A stretch of 49,086 nt of DNA, taken from contig CAYJXJ010000011.1 in the NCBI GenBank assembly GCA_964374095.1, positions 1-49,086 on the forward strand, read 5' to 3'. The translations under genes were made by a program, and so were the position numbers. The notes beneath the pieces are model-generated. The model searched no databases. It saw only the letters and a program-made list of their open reading frames with translations, and had not been told where the DNA came from. This DNA is from CAYJXJ01 sp964374095 (GTDB lineage Bacteria > Elusimicrobiota > Elusimicrobia > UBA1565 > UBA9628). Numbering within the stretch: the stretch's first letter is position 1; every line of letters starts with the position of its first letter. This document shows, one piece after another, positions 1-10,736 of the stretch.

Positions 1-1
1 C

Positions 2-3000
2 CCCTTGATCGCGGCCGTCTACTCGGATTTCGACTCCGGCGTGGACACGGCCACCCTGAGGTTCGTGCTTGACGGGGCCGACATCACGGCCGGGGCTTTC
101 GTCACCGCCTCCTCGGCGAGCTTCACGCCGGCCGCGGCGCTGTCCCAGGGAACCCACTCCGTGACCGCGCGCGTGGCGGACCGCGCCGGAAACGTTGCCT
201 CGGCGGCTTCGACCTTCCTAGTTGACTCGCTCGCGCCGGTGACGACCCTGCTGGTCAACGAGATGGGGGCGGGACCGGGTCCGTTGGCGGCCGCGGCCAC
301 GGACTACTTCTCCTTCGCAGCCGTTGATTTGGGCTCAGGAGTGCTCGAAACCTTGTACTCCATCGACGCCGGACCCCAACTGGTCTTCCTGGCTCCCTTC
401 AACCTGTCACCCGGCGCACACACTCTCGCCTTTCAGAGTCGGGACCGGGCCGGGAACCTGGAGGCGAGCCGCGCGGTCGCGGTGAGCATCGCCTCGCCCC
501 CGGCGTTTGAGACTCCGCCCGGCCTGATCGGAACGTTCACGGGCAGCCTCTTCGACCCGCGCGGCGTGGCCTTCGACGGTCCCGGCATCGACGAGGGCCG
601 CGGGTTGGCCCTGGACGCGGCGGGCAACATCTACGTGACCGGCATCTCCTCACAGGGCGCGGCCGGCATGGACTGGATCGTATTCAAGTACGACCCTTCC
701 GGCCGCCTGCTTGCGGCTTCCCACATCGACCGGAGCGGCTCCGACATGGCCAACGACGTGGCGGTCCATGGCTCCAGCGTCTACGTGGTGGGCCGCGCCT
801 TCGACCAGGGCACGATCCTCTACGACCTGAACCTCGCCTCGCGGGCCGCGAGTCCCTTCGGCGGCGAGGCGGTGGCCCTGGACGGCTCGGGGAACGTCTA
901 CACGCTGGAGCAGTCCTCCGTGGGGCCGCGGGTGGTCAAGCTCTCCCCGGGACTCGATCTGGTGGCCGAGTCCCCGTTCACCGGGACTCTCTCGGGCCGC
1001 CCGCCGGGCGATTTCGGAGGGCGCAGCGGGGCGCTTGCCTATTACCCGGTCTCCGACCGCGTCTACGCGGTGGGGACCGGCAGTTCCGGTTTCGACGTGA
1101 ACGTGCTGATCTCGGAGTACACCACCGCCTTGGAACCGGTTCGCTCGGTGGAGTTCGGCGCGCCCGGGGCCGCCTTCAAGGGCCACGGCATCGCGGCCCA
1201 CCCGGGTACCGGCGACCTATACGCGGTCGCGACCGCCGGTTCCGGCAATTCCCCGCGGACCGCGGTCCTGCGCTTCGGCCCGGACCTGGCCTTTATCAGC
1301 TCGACGACGCTCCCCAGCTCCCACGCCGACGTGGACATCTCGGTCGATCCCCTGGGCGACGTCTACGTCGCGGGGCACATGGGGCTTTTCCGGTTGAGCC
1401 CGACGCTCGATATAATCGCCTGCTCCCAGGACTTCACCGATACGCACCATATCGCGGTCAAGGACGCGGCCAACGTCTACGCCTCGGGAGACACCGGGTT
1501 TTTCACTTCCATCCGGCTGGTCAAGCGCGACCTCTCCACGCCCGGCTGTCGGCCCTCCGGAGACGGCGGAGGCGGCGCCCCGGAGGGGCTGGCCATCGCC
1601 ATCGAGCCCTCCGGCGGCATCTGGGAGGCCTGGACCGAGAACGACGAAATTCTTCTCGGCAAGTTCGACTCGCAGGGCGCGCCGCTGGGGGACCTGACCC
1701 TGCCCGGCGCCGCGGACTTCGGCGCCTGGAGCCTGCAGTTCGAGCCGGTCTCGGGCGATGTCTTCGCGGTGGGCGCATCGGGCGGGGAACCGGATGTGGA
1801 TGTCGCGATCTACCGCGTCTCGCCGGGACTGGACCTGGTGTCGAGCGCGGCATTCAACAGCTCCTTCAATAAGGCCGACTTCGCCTTCGGCTCCTCGGGA
1901 GACCTCTGGATCACGGGCGGCATCCAGACCGGCGGTTCGTTTGAGGCCGGAGACGCCCAGGTCGTTCTGGGCCTGTGGAAGTTCGACCCGGGGCGCAATC
2001 TCATCGCGCTGACCACGACCTACGCGGGCGGCGGCGGCCTCGACGCGGGCTTGGGCGTGGATGTGGACGCCTCCGGAAGCGTCTGGGTGCTCGGCTACTC
2101 GTCAAACCCCGCGACGAGCGGCCCCAATCGTCTCGACTTGGCCCTGTGGAAATTCGCCCCGGACGGCAGGAGCCTGACGTCGGGACCCTTCCTTAGGTCC
2201 GGCTATCTGCGCGAGCCTGACGAGAGCTTTAACGCCGAGTTGGTCATCGCGGGCTCCGCGATCTTTGCGGCCGCGCCCCGGCTCAATGCCTTGGGCAACA
2301 CCGACCTCGCCTTCCTTAAGTACGGCCTGGACGGCGGCCTGGTCTCGGAGAGCTTCTGGCACTCCACGGCCGGGGAGCACGAACTTGTCCACGGCATGGC
2401 CGCGGGCCCGGGCGGGCGCCTGCTGGTGGCCGGGGCCGTCCAGCCCGGGCCCGACGAGAACGGGATCGCGGGCGTGTGGAGCTACGATCCAGCCGGAGCG
2501 CTGGTCTTTGCCGAGGCGGTCGCGGGCGAGTCCCAAGCGCGCGACGCGGCGGCGCGGGGGGCCGACGTCTGGCTGGCCGTGAAATCGAGCTCGCCCTACC
2601 GCTTCACCGGCGGGGCGGCGCTCCCGGGCGCGGAGGGCGTTGAGACGCCGCCGGCCCCGCCGGTCTCGGCCGTCGTGTTCCCGCCCGATGGAGGGACCAT
2701 AACCTCCCTGCTCGCCATTTCGGGGACGGCCCGGGGCGACGCGGGCGTGGCCGAGGTCGGAGTGTCGGTTCTGCGGCTCTCCGACGGGCGCTATTGGACC
2801 GGCTCCTCCTATCAGACCGGCGAGGTCTTCGTCCTAGCCGCCGGGACCACGGCTTGGTCCCTGCTGTCCGGGAGCGGAATCCATTCCGGCGCCGGGACCT
2901 TCGTCATCACGTCTCGCGCCAAGGATTCCCAGGGGACCTTCCAGGAGGCCTTCGCGGACGGCGTCTCCCGCGTGACCGTGACCCGCAAGCTCAACAGCGC

Positions 3001-6000
3001 GGCCGACTTCCGGGTCACCGCCCGATCCTCCAGCACCTTGGAGTTGGCCTGGGACGCCAACGGAAACCCGCTTGGCACGCTCTACCGCGTCCACTATGCC
3101 ACCGGGACCTGCCAGAGCCAGGACTTTCTGGGGGCGTCCAGCTTCTCACCCGCGACCCCGGCCGGCCAAACGATAGTCGGGGGCTTGGATTCCCTGACCT
3201 CCTACGCGCTGCACCTGCACATCCTCGACGCCGACGGCGCGGACCAGACGACCGGCGCTCCCGGGGCGCCGGGCTCCGGCAGCATCTCGGCCGGCACCTT
3301 GGGGCCGGGCCAGGGGGTTGATTCCAGCCAACCCGCCTTCTCAAGCTGCGAGGGGGGCGGAGTCCTGGGCAACGCGGGCCTGGCCTTGTCGGTCGACTCC
3401 GGGGGCCGGATCTGGGCGGTCGGGGCCGAGAACAGCGTGATCAAGTTCTTCCGCTACGGCGGACCCGGGGCGTCCTTGGAGACGACGCTCGAACTGCCGG
3501 GCGCCTCGGGCCAGGGCGATTGGTCCGTCGCCTTCGACACGGCGGGCGGCGCTTACGCGGTGGGCACGTCTTTCGGCTTGGAAACGGGCGTGGACGTGGC
3601 GGTCTATCGAACCGATGCCTCCGGGACTCTGCTCCTTTCCAGCCGGACCTTCGACAGCTTCTTCAGCAAGAACGACTTCGCCTTGGACTCTTCCGGAGAC
3701 GTCTGGATATCGGGCGCGATCCAGACCGGCGGTCCGGCGGACTTCAGCGGTCCCGTGGAGATTTCCCTGGCGCTCTGGAGATACTGCCCGCATGACGACT
3801 CCCTGGTGCTGACCTCGACCTATTCCGCGGGTTCGGGCTTTGACGGGGGCTTCGGCGTGGCGCTTGACGCCGCCCAGGACATCTGGGTGGTGGGCTTCTC
3901 CTCCAACCCGGCCACGCCCGGGCCGGCGAGGCTTGACCTCGCGCTCTGGAAGTTCGACGCGGCGGGCCGGACCCTGCTCGCCGGACCCTACCGCAGGCCG
4001 GGCTATCTCCGGGAGCTCGCCGGAAAGTTCAACGCCAAGGTCGCCATCTCCTCGGCGGGTATTTTCGCGGTCGCCACGCGCTACGACCCCTCCGGCGACC
4101 TGGACCTGGGCTTCGTCAAGTTCGCGCCGGACGGCCGGGTCCTCGTCGAGCGCGCCTGGCGCGGGACGGGCGGCCAACAGGACCTGGCCGCGGACCTGGC
4201 CGTGGATCCCCAGGGCAACGTGGTCGTCGCCGGGGGTGTCGCCTCCCCCGGAGCGGACTTCGACGGAACGCAGGACCGCCTCGCCGTGTGGACCTACGCC
4301 CCGGACGGCGGACTGGTCTCGGCGCGAAGCGGTTCCGCCGGGTCCGCCAACGATATCGGGTTGCGAGGCGCGGAGGCCTGGCTTTCCGTCCAGGACTCCC
4401 CCGCGCCCTTCCTCTTCACCGGCGGGGCGGCTCTAGACGGCGAGGATGTCCTCATCAGCTCTACCGCCGTCGACGCGACGCCTCCGGACCTGTCGTTGAC
4501 GCCCGTGACCGGCAGCACCCTAACCGCGGCCAGGCCCAGCCTGGCCGCCGCCTACGCGGACTCCGGCTCAGGCATCGACCTCCCCTCACTGCGCCTGCTC
4601 CTGGACGGCGTGGCGGCCGACGCGCCCATCGTGGGGTCGTCGGCCGCGATCTTCGTTCCCGCCGGTCCGATCACCCAGGGACAGCACCGCTGGGAGGCCG
4701 CGATCCGTGACCTCGCGGGCAACGCGGGGTCGGCCGTCTCCATATTCTTCGTCGACTCGATCGCTCCGGCCACGGAACTGGTGGTGATCGGGACCTCCGT
4801 CGCCCTGAGTCAGGGTGTCGGCCTCCACGCGGGCTCAAGCGTCGCCCTGGCGGCCCAGGACCCGGTCGTGGACGGCTTCGCCACGGGCGTGGCCACGACC
4901 TTCTTCCTCATCGACGTCTCAACGGAAAGCTGCGCTTCATTAGGCGCGGACCCCGGCGCCCCGGCCGGAACCTGCGCCAACGCCGTCTTCACCGGCCCCT
5001 TCACCTTGAGCCCGGGCACGCACACCGTCCGCTTCGCCTCCCGCGACGCGGCCGGAAACACGGAGGATGCCGGGATCTCCGCGCTGACGGCGGACGCCCT
5101 GCCGCCGCGGACGAGCTTGTCGGTCGGCGAGCCGCGCTTCGGCGCCGAACCTCTCTACGTCTCGACCCGCACGCCGCTGGGACTGACCGCTGTCGACGAC
5201 CTGGCGGCCGTCGCCGACGCGCTCGGAGTCGGCGTGGACCGCACCCGGCTCGCCGTGGACGGCGGGGCCTTCTCGGCGGTCTCGGCGTCCTTCACGCTCG
5301 CCGCCGAAGGCCCGCGTCTGGTGAGCTTCCTGAGCGTGGACCGGGTCGAGAACGCCGAAGCGGTCCGATCGAGCACGGTGACGGTGGACGCGACGGCTCC
5401 CGTAACCGCCTTCCTTGTCAACGGCGTGGCCAGGTCCACCGGTATTCTGGTGGTCGTCTCGACCGATTCCCTGTCCCTGTCGGCGTCGGACTTGGGCTCG
5501 GGCGTCCGGGAGACCTTGCTGGCCGTGAACGACGGGCCCCCGGCGGCATTCAGTTCATCCTTCGGCCTGGCCCCGGGGACCCACACCCTGACCTTCCAAA
5601 GCCGGGACAACGTCGACAATCTCGAAGCGCTTCAGACCGTGGCGATCCTGGTTCTGGCGCCGGACGCCGAAGCGCCGGCCTTGAGCCTGGCTCCCGTGGA
5701 TGGGAGCACGGTCACGACTTTCCGGCCCTTGATCGTCGCCGCGTATGCCGACTCGGGTTCCGGGGTGAACCTCTCCTCGCTGCGCCTGCAGCTTGACGGC
5801 AACGACGTGACGGCCCAGAGCGTGGTGGGGGCTTCCTCTGCGGCCTTCACCCCGACGGCGGACCTCGCGGAGGGCGCGCACGTGCTCTTTGCCTCGGTGG
5901 CGGACTTCGCGGGGAACGTCTCGACCACGGCCTCCCGGTTCTTCATCGACAGCGTGGCCCCCGCGACGGAGCTGGTCATCGGCGCGCCCAAGTTCGGACC

Positions 6001-9000
6001 CGACCCGCCCTTCATCTCGACGTCGACCCCCGTGGGCTTCACGGTCTCGGAGCCGGCCCTGACCTTCTTCGCCGTCGACCTGGGGACGATTACCGCCTTT
6101 GTCTCGCCGTTTAACTTGGCGGTCGAGGGGTTGAGAGACGTCTCCTACTTCAGCCGTGACCTCGCCGGCAACGAGGAGGTGCTCCGGTCCAGTCACGTCT
6201 TCGTGGACGCAACGCCCCCCGTCACGGCCCTCTTCGTCAACGGGGTGGTCAAGTCCTCCGGTATTCTGGTGGTCGTCTCGACCGATTCCCTGTCCCTGTC
6301 CGCGTCGGACTTGGGCTCCGGCGTCCGGGAGACCCTGCTGGTCGTGGACGGCGGGCCGCCGACGGCGTTCGTCTCGCCCTTCAGCCTGGCGCCGGGGACC
6401 CACACCTTGACCTTCCAGAGCCGGGACAACGTCGACAATTCCGAGGCCCTCCGCACCGTCGCGGTCCGGGCCCTGGCGCCGGATGCCGACGCGCCGTCCC
6501 TGAGCCTCGCTCCCGTGGATGGGAGCACGGCCACGACGTCCCGGCCCCTGATCGTCGCGTCCTATTCCGACTTGGGTTCCGGGGTCAATCTCGCCTCGCT
6601 GCGTTTGGAACTCGACGACGTGGAGGTATCGTCCCAAACCCAAGTCAACGCATCGTCGGCCGTCTTTACCCCTGCCGTCGGCCTCTCGCAGGGCCCCCAC
6701 GCGCTCTTCGCCTCGGTGGCCGACTTTGCCGGCAACGTCTCGACCGCGGCCTCTCGGTTCTTCATCGACAGCGTCGCCCCGCAGACCCAACTCGTCATCG
6801 GCACCCCGCGATTTGGCGCCGCGCCGGTCACGGTCGCGACGGCGACTCCGTTTGGTTTCACGGTCTCGGAGCCGTCCCAAACCTCATTCGCCGTGGACGC
6901 CGGTTCCTTCACCCTGTTCACCGCTTCGTTTACGCTCTCGTCCGAGGGCCTGAGGTCGCTGAGTTTCTTCAGCGTGGACTCGGCGGGCAACACGGAGGCG
7001 ACCCGGCTTGAGACCGTGGGCCTTGACGCCACGGCGCCTGTCACGGGGCTGACGCTCGCCGGGCCCGTCTTTAGCGGCGGCGGGGAGACGTTCATCTCTA
7101 GTTCGACCTTGATCGGCTTCTCCGCCCAGGACCCCGTTTCACAAGGAGTGTCGGCGGGCGTGGGGCGGACCGAGTTTCGGGTGGACAGCGCCACCGCGCC
7201 GCTTTCGAATTTTGGGTCTGCTTTCCATCTTCCGGAGGGGCCGCATTTCATTGCCTTCCGATCCGTGGACAACGTGGAAAACCAAGAGGTACTGCGCTCC
7301 TCGGCCGTGACGGTCGACGCCGCTCCTCCCGTCACGGTTCTGCTGGTCAACGGTCTAGCCAACTCGACTACGGACCTTGCAGTGATCTCGACCGACGTCC
7401 TTGCGTTCCTTTCAACGGATACCGCCTCGGGAGTACGGGAGGTGCGCTTCGTGTTGAACGGCGGGGGGGAGACGGTGTTCACGGCGTCTTTCAGCCTGAC
7501 GCCTGGGATTCACGCCCTCTCTTTCGGGGGCGTCGACAACGTCGGCAACGCCGAAGCCCGGCGGACCGTCTCCGTAAGGGTCTCGGCCCAGGACGCGGAG
7601 TCGCCGTCATTGTCCGTAACCCCCGTGGATGGGAGTACGGTTACGACCGCCCGGCCGTTGATCGTCGCCGCGTATGCCGACGCGGGCTCCGGGGTGAACC
7701 TCTCCTCGCTGCGCCTGCAGCTTGACGGCAACGACGTGACGGCCCAGATCGTGGTGGGGGCATCGTCGGCGGTCTTCACACCGCCGGCGAATCTTTCGCA
7801 GGGGTCCCACGCGCTCTTCGCATCGGCGGCCGACTTCGCCGGCAACGTCTCGACCGCGGCTTCCCGGTTCTTCATCGACAGCGTCGCCCCCGCGACGGAG
7901 TTGGTCATCGGCACGCCCAAATTCGGACCCGACCCGACGTTCATCTCGACGTCGACCCCCGCGGGCTTCACGGTCTCGGAGCCGGCCCTGACCTTCTTCG
8001 CCGTGGATTCCTCGAGCTTCAGCCGATTCGGCGCCTCTTTCACGATCTCGGGGGAGGGCTTGCGGGTGGTCTCGTTCTTCAGCCGGGACCTCGCGGGCAA
8101 CGAGGAAGCCCTCCGCTCGGGCCGGGTCTTCGTGGACGCCTCGGCGCCGGTCACGACGCTATTGGTCAACGGCGCCGAGGTCGTTGCCTCCCCATGGACC
8201 GCCGTTTCGACCGACGTCTTCACGCTCGTCTCCACGGACGCGGCGTCGGACGTCCGGCGGAGCCTGATCGCGTTGGACGGGGGCCCGGAGCAGAGCTTCG
8301 GCGCGGCCTTCAGCCTTACGCCCGGCGCCCACACCGTCGCTTTCCGGTCCGAGGATAACGTTCTCAATATGGAGGCGCGCCGCGAGGCGCTGATCGTGGT
8401 GCAGGGTCCCGACGTCGTGGCTCCCGGCCTTTCGCTCTCGCCGCCGCACGGCAGCACCGTAACCACGGCCGCGCCCGCCATCGTCGCGGCCTACTCGGAT
8501 TCCGGTTCCGGGATCGACCCGGCGTCGGTGCGTCTCGAACTCGACGGCTTGGACGTGACGGCACAAGCCGTCGTCGGGTCAACGTTTGCCGTCTTCATTC
8601 CCGGCGCCGCCCTGTCGCAGGGGACGCACACGGCGTCGGCCGCGGTCGCCGACCGCGCCGGCAACAGGTCCGAGGCCCGCTCCACGTTCCTGGTGGACTC
8701 GGCGGCGCCCGAGACGACGCTTTTGGTCAACGGCGCAGCGGTCGTCACCGCGACCTTGGTCGCGGTGACGACTGATCTGTTTTCTTTCTCCGCCACGGAT
8801 GCAGGCTCCGGGGTGCTCGAGACGTTGTTCTCCGTTGACGGTGGAGCCGAGCAGGTGTTCTCCGGGGCATTCAGCCTGACCGCGGGCGCCCACACCGTAT
8901 CCTTCCGAAGCCGCGACCGGGCCGGAAACCTCGAGACCGCGAGGACCGTGACCGTTAACGTCGCGGCGGGGGGATTCGTGGTCTCCTTGGACCTCAAGCC

Positions 9001-9682
9001 CGAGACGTTCAACCTCAGGAGCCAGGGCGAATTCGTCATGGCCGTCATCGAGGTCGCCGGCGGCGAGAGCGCGGCCAATATCGCCACGAACACGGTGCGG
9101 GTCTCGGAGGTCGACGGCCGGGCGGTGAGCCCGCCGGTGTTCATCGACCCCAAGGGCCCGGTCACCCTGTCCGACTCGGACGGCGACGGGTTCCTGGAGT
9201 TGAAAGTCAAATTCCCGCGGGATGAGCTGGCGGCGGTCCTGCCCGGGGACAAGGAGGTCCGCATCACGGTGGCCGGAGTGTTCCGGGGCGGGGCGACGTT
9301 CACGGCCCAGGACGACATCCGGACCATCGGCCGGCCGGTCCGCTCCGCGGCGGCCTCGGTCGAGGCGGACCTGAGCCTCGTCGCCGTCTACGCCTTCCCC
9401 AACCCCGCGCGGCGGGAAAATCCCGTCATCCGGGTCCAGGTGGGTCTGGCCGACTCGGTGGAGCTCAAGATCACCACGATGCTGGGGACCCCCGTGCACT
9501 CGGCGAGCCTGGGGTCCGCGCGCTTGGTCGACACGGGCGGAGGAGCCGGCCCGCAGTGGACCTACGATTACGTTTGGGACGTTGGCGGGGTGCGGACCGG
9601 GGTCTATACCTTCCAGATCACGGCCCGAAAGGCCGGCTACCCGGATGTCCGCGCGATGGGGCGCGTCGCGGTGATCAAATAA
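2..9682 (+). CDS. Giant surface protein, Ig-like repeats and propellers (5' partial)
   Basis: The reading frame is already open at the window edge, so the N-terminus (with any signal peptide) is missing; 3225 residues are present. Domain order by eye, counted from base 5: Ig-like segment (1-165); a propeller-like region of SBBP/NHL-type repeats (170-880, motifs such as DAAGNIYVTG and DASGSVWVLG); Ig-like and FN3-like segments (885-1100); a second propeller closely related to the first (1120-1480); a long array of about 100-residue Ig-like modules (1490-2980, recurring SGSGVNLSSLRLQLDG, DxxGN and DSVAPATEL); and a C-terminal beta domain whose last ~100 residues carry AFPNPARRENP and end GVYTFQITARK. 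That tail resembles FlgD-type or type IX secretion C-terminal domains. Such proteins are usually exported adhesins or surface structures. The gene stops 26 bp before the nuclease gene. Function is inferred from architecture only. Confidence 0.9.
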   Translation, partial: PLIAAVYSDFDSGVDTATLRFVLDGADITAGAFVTASSASFTPAAALSQGTHSVTARVADRAGNVASAASTFLVDSLAPVTTLLVNEMGAGPGPLAAAATDYFSFAAVDLGSGVLETLYSIDAGPQLVFLAPFNLSPGAHTLAFQSRDRAGNLEASRAVAVSIASPPAFETPPGLIGTFTGSLFDPRGVAFDGPGIDEGRGLALDAAGNIYVTGISSQGAAGMDWIVFKYDPSGRLLAASHIDRSGSDMANDVAVHGSSVYVVGRAFDQGTILYDLNLASRAASPFGGEAVALDGSGNVYTLEQSSVGPRVVKLSPGLDLVAESPFTGTLSGRPPGDFGGRSGALAYYPVSDRVYAVGTGSSGFDVNVLISEYTTALEPVRSVEFGAPGAAFKGHGIAAHPGTGDLYAVATAGSGNSPRTAVLRFGPDLAFISSTTLPSSHADVDISVDPLGDVYVAGHMGLFRLSPTLDIIACSQDFTDTHHIAVKDAANVYASGDTGFFTSIRLVKRDLSTPGCRPSGDGGGGAPEGLAIAIEPSGGIWEAWTENDEILLGKFDSQGAPLGDLTLPGAADFGAWSLQFEPVSGDVFAVGASGGEPDVDVAIYRVSPGLDLVSSAAFNSSFNKADFAFGSSGDLWITGGIQTGGSFEAGDAQVVLGLWKFDPGRNLIALTTTYAGGGGLDAGLGVDVDASGSVWVLGYSSNPATSGPNRLDLALWKFAPDGRSLTSGPFLRSGYLREPDESFNAELVIAGSAIFAAAPRLNALGNTDLAFLKYGLDGGLVSESFWHSTAGEHELVHGMAAGPGGRLLVAGAVQPGPDENGIAGVWSYDPAGALVFAEAVAGESQARDAAARGADVWLAVKSSSPYRFTGGAALPGAEGVETPPAPPVSAVVFPPDGGTITSLLAISGTARGDAGVAEVGVSVLRLSDGRYWTGSSYQTGEVFVLAAGTTAWSLLSGSGIHSGAGTFVITSRAKDSQGTFQEAFADGVSRVTVTRKLNSAADFRVTARSSSTLELAWDANGNPLGTLYRVHYATGTCQSQDFLGASSFSPATPAGQTIVGGLDSLTSYALHLHILDADGADQTTGAPGAPGSGSISAGTLGPGQGVDSSQPAFSSCEGGGVLGNAGLALSVDSGGRIWAVGAENSVIKFFRYGGPGASLETTLELPGASGQGDWSVAFDTAGGAYAVGTSFGLETGVDVAVYRTDASGTLLLSSRTFDSFFSKNDFALDSSGDVWISGAIQTGGPADFSGPVEISLALWRYCPHDDSLVLTSTYSAGSGFDGGFGVALDAAQDIWVVGFSSNPATPGPARLDLALWKFDAAGRTLLAGPYRRPGYLRELAGKFNAKVAISSAGIFAVATRYDPSGDLDLGFVKFAPDGRVLVERAWRGTGGQQDLAADLAVDPQGNVVVAGGVASPGADFDGTQDRLAVWTYAPDGGLVSARSGSAGSANDIGLRGAEAWLSVQDSPAPFLFTGGAALDGEDVLISSTAVDATPPDLSLTPVTGSTLTAARPSLAAAYADSGSGIDLPSLRLLLDGVAADAPIVGSSAAIFVPAGPITQGQHRWEAAIRDLAGNAGSAVSIFFVDSIAPATELVVIGTSVALSQGVGLHAGSSVALAAQDPVVDGFATGVATTFFLIDVSTESCASLGADPGAPAGTCANAVFTGPFTLSPGTHTVRFASRDAAGNTEDAGISALTADALPPRTSLSVGEPRFGAEPLYVSTRTPLGLTAVDDLAAVADALGVGVDRTRLAVDGGAFSAVSASFTLAAEGPRLVSFLSVDRVENAEAVRSSTVTVDATAPVTAFLVNGVARSTGILVVVSTDSLSLSASDLGSGVRETLLAVNDGPPAAFSSSFGLAPGTHTLTFQSRDNVDNLEALQTVAILVLAPDAEAPALSLAPVDGSTVTTFRPLIVAAYADSGSGVNLSSLRLQLDGNDVTAQSVVGASSAAFTPTADLAEGAHVLFASVADFAGNVSTTASRFFIDSVAPATELVIGAPKFGPDPPFISTSTPVGFTVSEPALTFFAVDLGTITAFVSPFNLAVEGLRDVSYFSRDLAGNEEVLRSSHVFVDATPPVTALFVNGVVKSSGILVVVSTDSLSLSASDLGSGVRETLLVVDGGPPTAFVSPFSLAPGTHTLTFQSRDNVDNSEALRTVAVRALAPDADAPSLSLAPVDGSTATTSRPLIVASYSDLGSGVNLASLRLELDDVEVSSQTQVNASSAVFTPAVGLSQGPHALFASVADFAGNVSTAASRFFIDSVAPQTQLVIGTPRFGAAPVTVATATPFGFTVSEPSQTSFAVDAGSFTLFTASFTLSSEGLRSLSFFSVDSAGNTEATRLETVGLDATAPVTGLTLAGPVFSGGGETFISSSTLIGFSAQDPVSQGVSAGVGRTEFRVDSATAPLSNFGSAFHLPEGPHFIAFRSVDNVENQEVLRSSAVTVDAAPPVTVLLVNGLANSTTDLAVISTDVLAFLSTDTASGVREVRFVLNGGGETVFTASFSLTPGIHALSFGGVDNVGNAEARRTVSVRVSAQDAESPSLSVTPVDGSTVTTARPLIVAAYADAGSGVNLSSLRLQLDGNDVTAQIVVGASSAVFTPPANLSQGSHALFASAADFAGNVSTAASRFFIDSVAPATELVIGTPKFGPDPTFISTSTPAGFTVSEPALTFFAVDSSSFSRFGASFTISGEGLRVVSFFSRDLAGNEEALRSGRVFVDASAPVTTLLVNGAEVVASPWTAVSTDVFTLVSTDAASDVRRSLIALDGGPEQSFGAAFSLTPGAHTVAFRSEDNVLNMEARREALIVVQGPDVVAPGLSLSPPHGSTVTTAAPAIVAAYSDSGSGIDPASVRLELDGLDVTAQAVVGSTFAVFIPGAALSQGTHTASAAVADRAGNRSEARSTFLVDSAAPETTLLVNGAAVVTATLVAVTTDLFSFSATDAGSGVLETLFSVDGGAEQVFSGAFSLTAGAHTVSFRSRDRAGNLETARTVTVNVAAGGFVVSLDLKPETFNLRSQGEFVMAVIEVAGGESAANIATNTVRVSEVDGRAVSPPVFIDPKGPVTLSDSDGDGFLELKVKFPRDELAAVLPGDKEVRITVAGVFRGGATFTAQDDIRTIGRPVRSAAASVEADLSLVAVYAFPNPARRENPVIRVQVGLADSVELKITTMLGTPVHSASLGSARLVDTGGGAGPQWTYDYVWDVGGVRTGVYTFQITARKAGYPDVRAMGRVAVIK
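4470..8960 (+). repeat. Tandem Ig-like coding repeats
   Basis: Within the giant gene, modules of roughly 0.3-0.9 kb recur in tandem. The clearest DNA-level copies are around 5690-6000, 6510-6800 and 7620-7930, which share long near-identical blocks (for example the block encoding SLRLQLDGNDVTAQ at about 5780 and again at about 7710). Near-identity at DNA level implies recent duplication or gene conversion, and makes this stretch prone to collapse in short-read assembly. Confidence 0.85.
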
Positions 9683-9708
9683 GTTAGAACGGAACGGGAG
9701 GCGCTTTC

Positions 9709-10719
9709 ATGCCGATTTACAAAGACATCGCCAAGAGCCCTGACGGCAAGCGCACGGTGGATGGTCTCCTCCGGCTGCGCAACCAGCTCGCCCTGGAGCT
9801 TCCGCCGCGCAACCTGTCGGATACCCTCCTGCTGGCGACCTGGAACGTCCGGGAACTGGGCTCCGGCAAATACGGCAAGCGTTCCGACGAATGCCTGCAC
9901 TACATCGCGGAGATCGTCTCGCGGTTCGATCTGGTCGCGGTGCAGGAGGTCCGGGAGGACCTGCGGGCGTTCCGCCAGATTCTGGGATTGCTGGGAGGCT
10001 GGTGGAAGTACATCGTGACCGACGTGACGGCGGGAACCGCGGGCAACAAGGAAAGGATGGCCTTCCTCTACGACGGCCGCAAGGTGCGCTTCAACGGCCT
10101 GGCCGGCGAGATCGTCCTTCCGCCGTCCAAGAAGGACGCGCGCCGCCAGCTCGCCCGTACGCCCTTCGTCTGCGGGTTTCAGGCGGGGTGGGCGAAGTTC
10201 GAGTTGTGCACGGTGCACATCTACTACGGCAAGGGCGTGGCCGCGGACCCGGACCGCGTCCGGGAGATCCAGGAGTTGGCCGCGTTCATGGCCGAGCGCT
10301 CCGACAAAGGCGAGCATGAGAATCTGATCCTGCTCGGGGACTTCAACATATTCGCGCGGAAGGACGTCACGATGCAGGCCATCCTCGACGCCAAGTTCGT
10401 CGTTCCGCCCGAACTGCAGACGGTTCCCGGGTCAAACGTCGCGCAGGACAAGCACTACGACCAGATCGCCTTCAAGGTCCGCGATCTCCAACTTGCCGGC
10501 ACGGGCAAGGCGGGGGTGCTCGACTACTACCGGTCGGTCTACCGGCTCGCGGACGAGGCGGCCTACGCCGCGGAAATGGGGCCCGCCTATTCCAAGCCGG
10601 ACGGCGGCGCGAAGTTCTACAATGAGTGGCGCACCTACAGGATGTCGGACCATTTGCCGATGTGGGTGGAGCTGAGGGTCGATTTCGGGGAAGACTATCT
10701 AAGGCAGCGGCTCCAATAG
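9709..10719 (+). CDS. Endonuclease/exonuclease/phosphatase family protein
   Basis: 336 residues, start supported by GGGAGG 10 bases upstream. The metal-dependent EEP fold is recognisable by its motifs in order: ATWNVRELG (Asn), LVAVQEV (catalytic Glu), an HIYYGKG His region, LLGDFNIF (Asp/Asn) and C-terminal SDHLPMW (Asp-His pair). Members cleave phosphodiester bonds in DNA, RNA or phospholipids; the substrate cannot be read from sequence. No signal peptide is visible, so it is probably cytoplasmic. It sits between the giant surface gene and the patatin-like gene with short gaps (26 and 17 bp), which suggests co-transcription, at least with the phospholipase-like gene. Confidence 0.88.
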   Translation: MPIYKDIAKSPDGKRTVDGLLRLRNQLALELPPRNLSDTLLLATWNVRELGSGKYGKRSDECLHYIAEIVSRFDLVAVQEVREDLRAFRQILGLLGGWWKYIVTDVTAGTAGNKERMAFLYDGRKVRFNGLAGEIVLPPSKKDARRQLARTPFVCGFQAGWAKFELCTVHIYYGKGVAADPDRVREIQELAAFMAERSDKGEHENLILLGDFNIFARKDVTMQAILDAKFVVPPELQTVPGSNVAQDKHYDQIAFKVRDLQLAGTGKAGVLDYYRSVYRLADEAAYAAEMGPAYSKPDGGAKFYNEWRTYRMSDHLPMWVELRVDFGEDYLRQRLQ

Positions 10720-10736
10720 AGGGCCGGGAGAAAAGC

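Noticed and set aside
5560..6880. Long antisense ORFs opposite the giant gene and other GC-rich genes
   Set aside because: They are the expected mirror of high-GC third positions in the real genes, and their products are Arg/Gly/Ala/Pro-rich with no motif.
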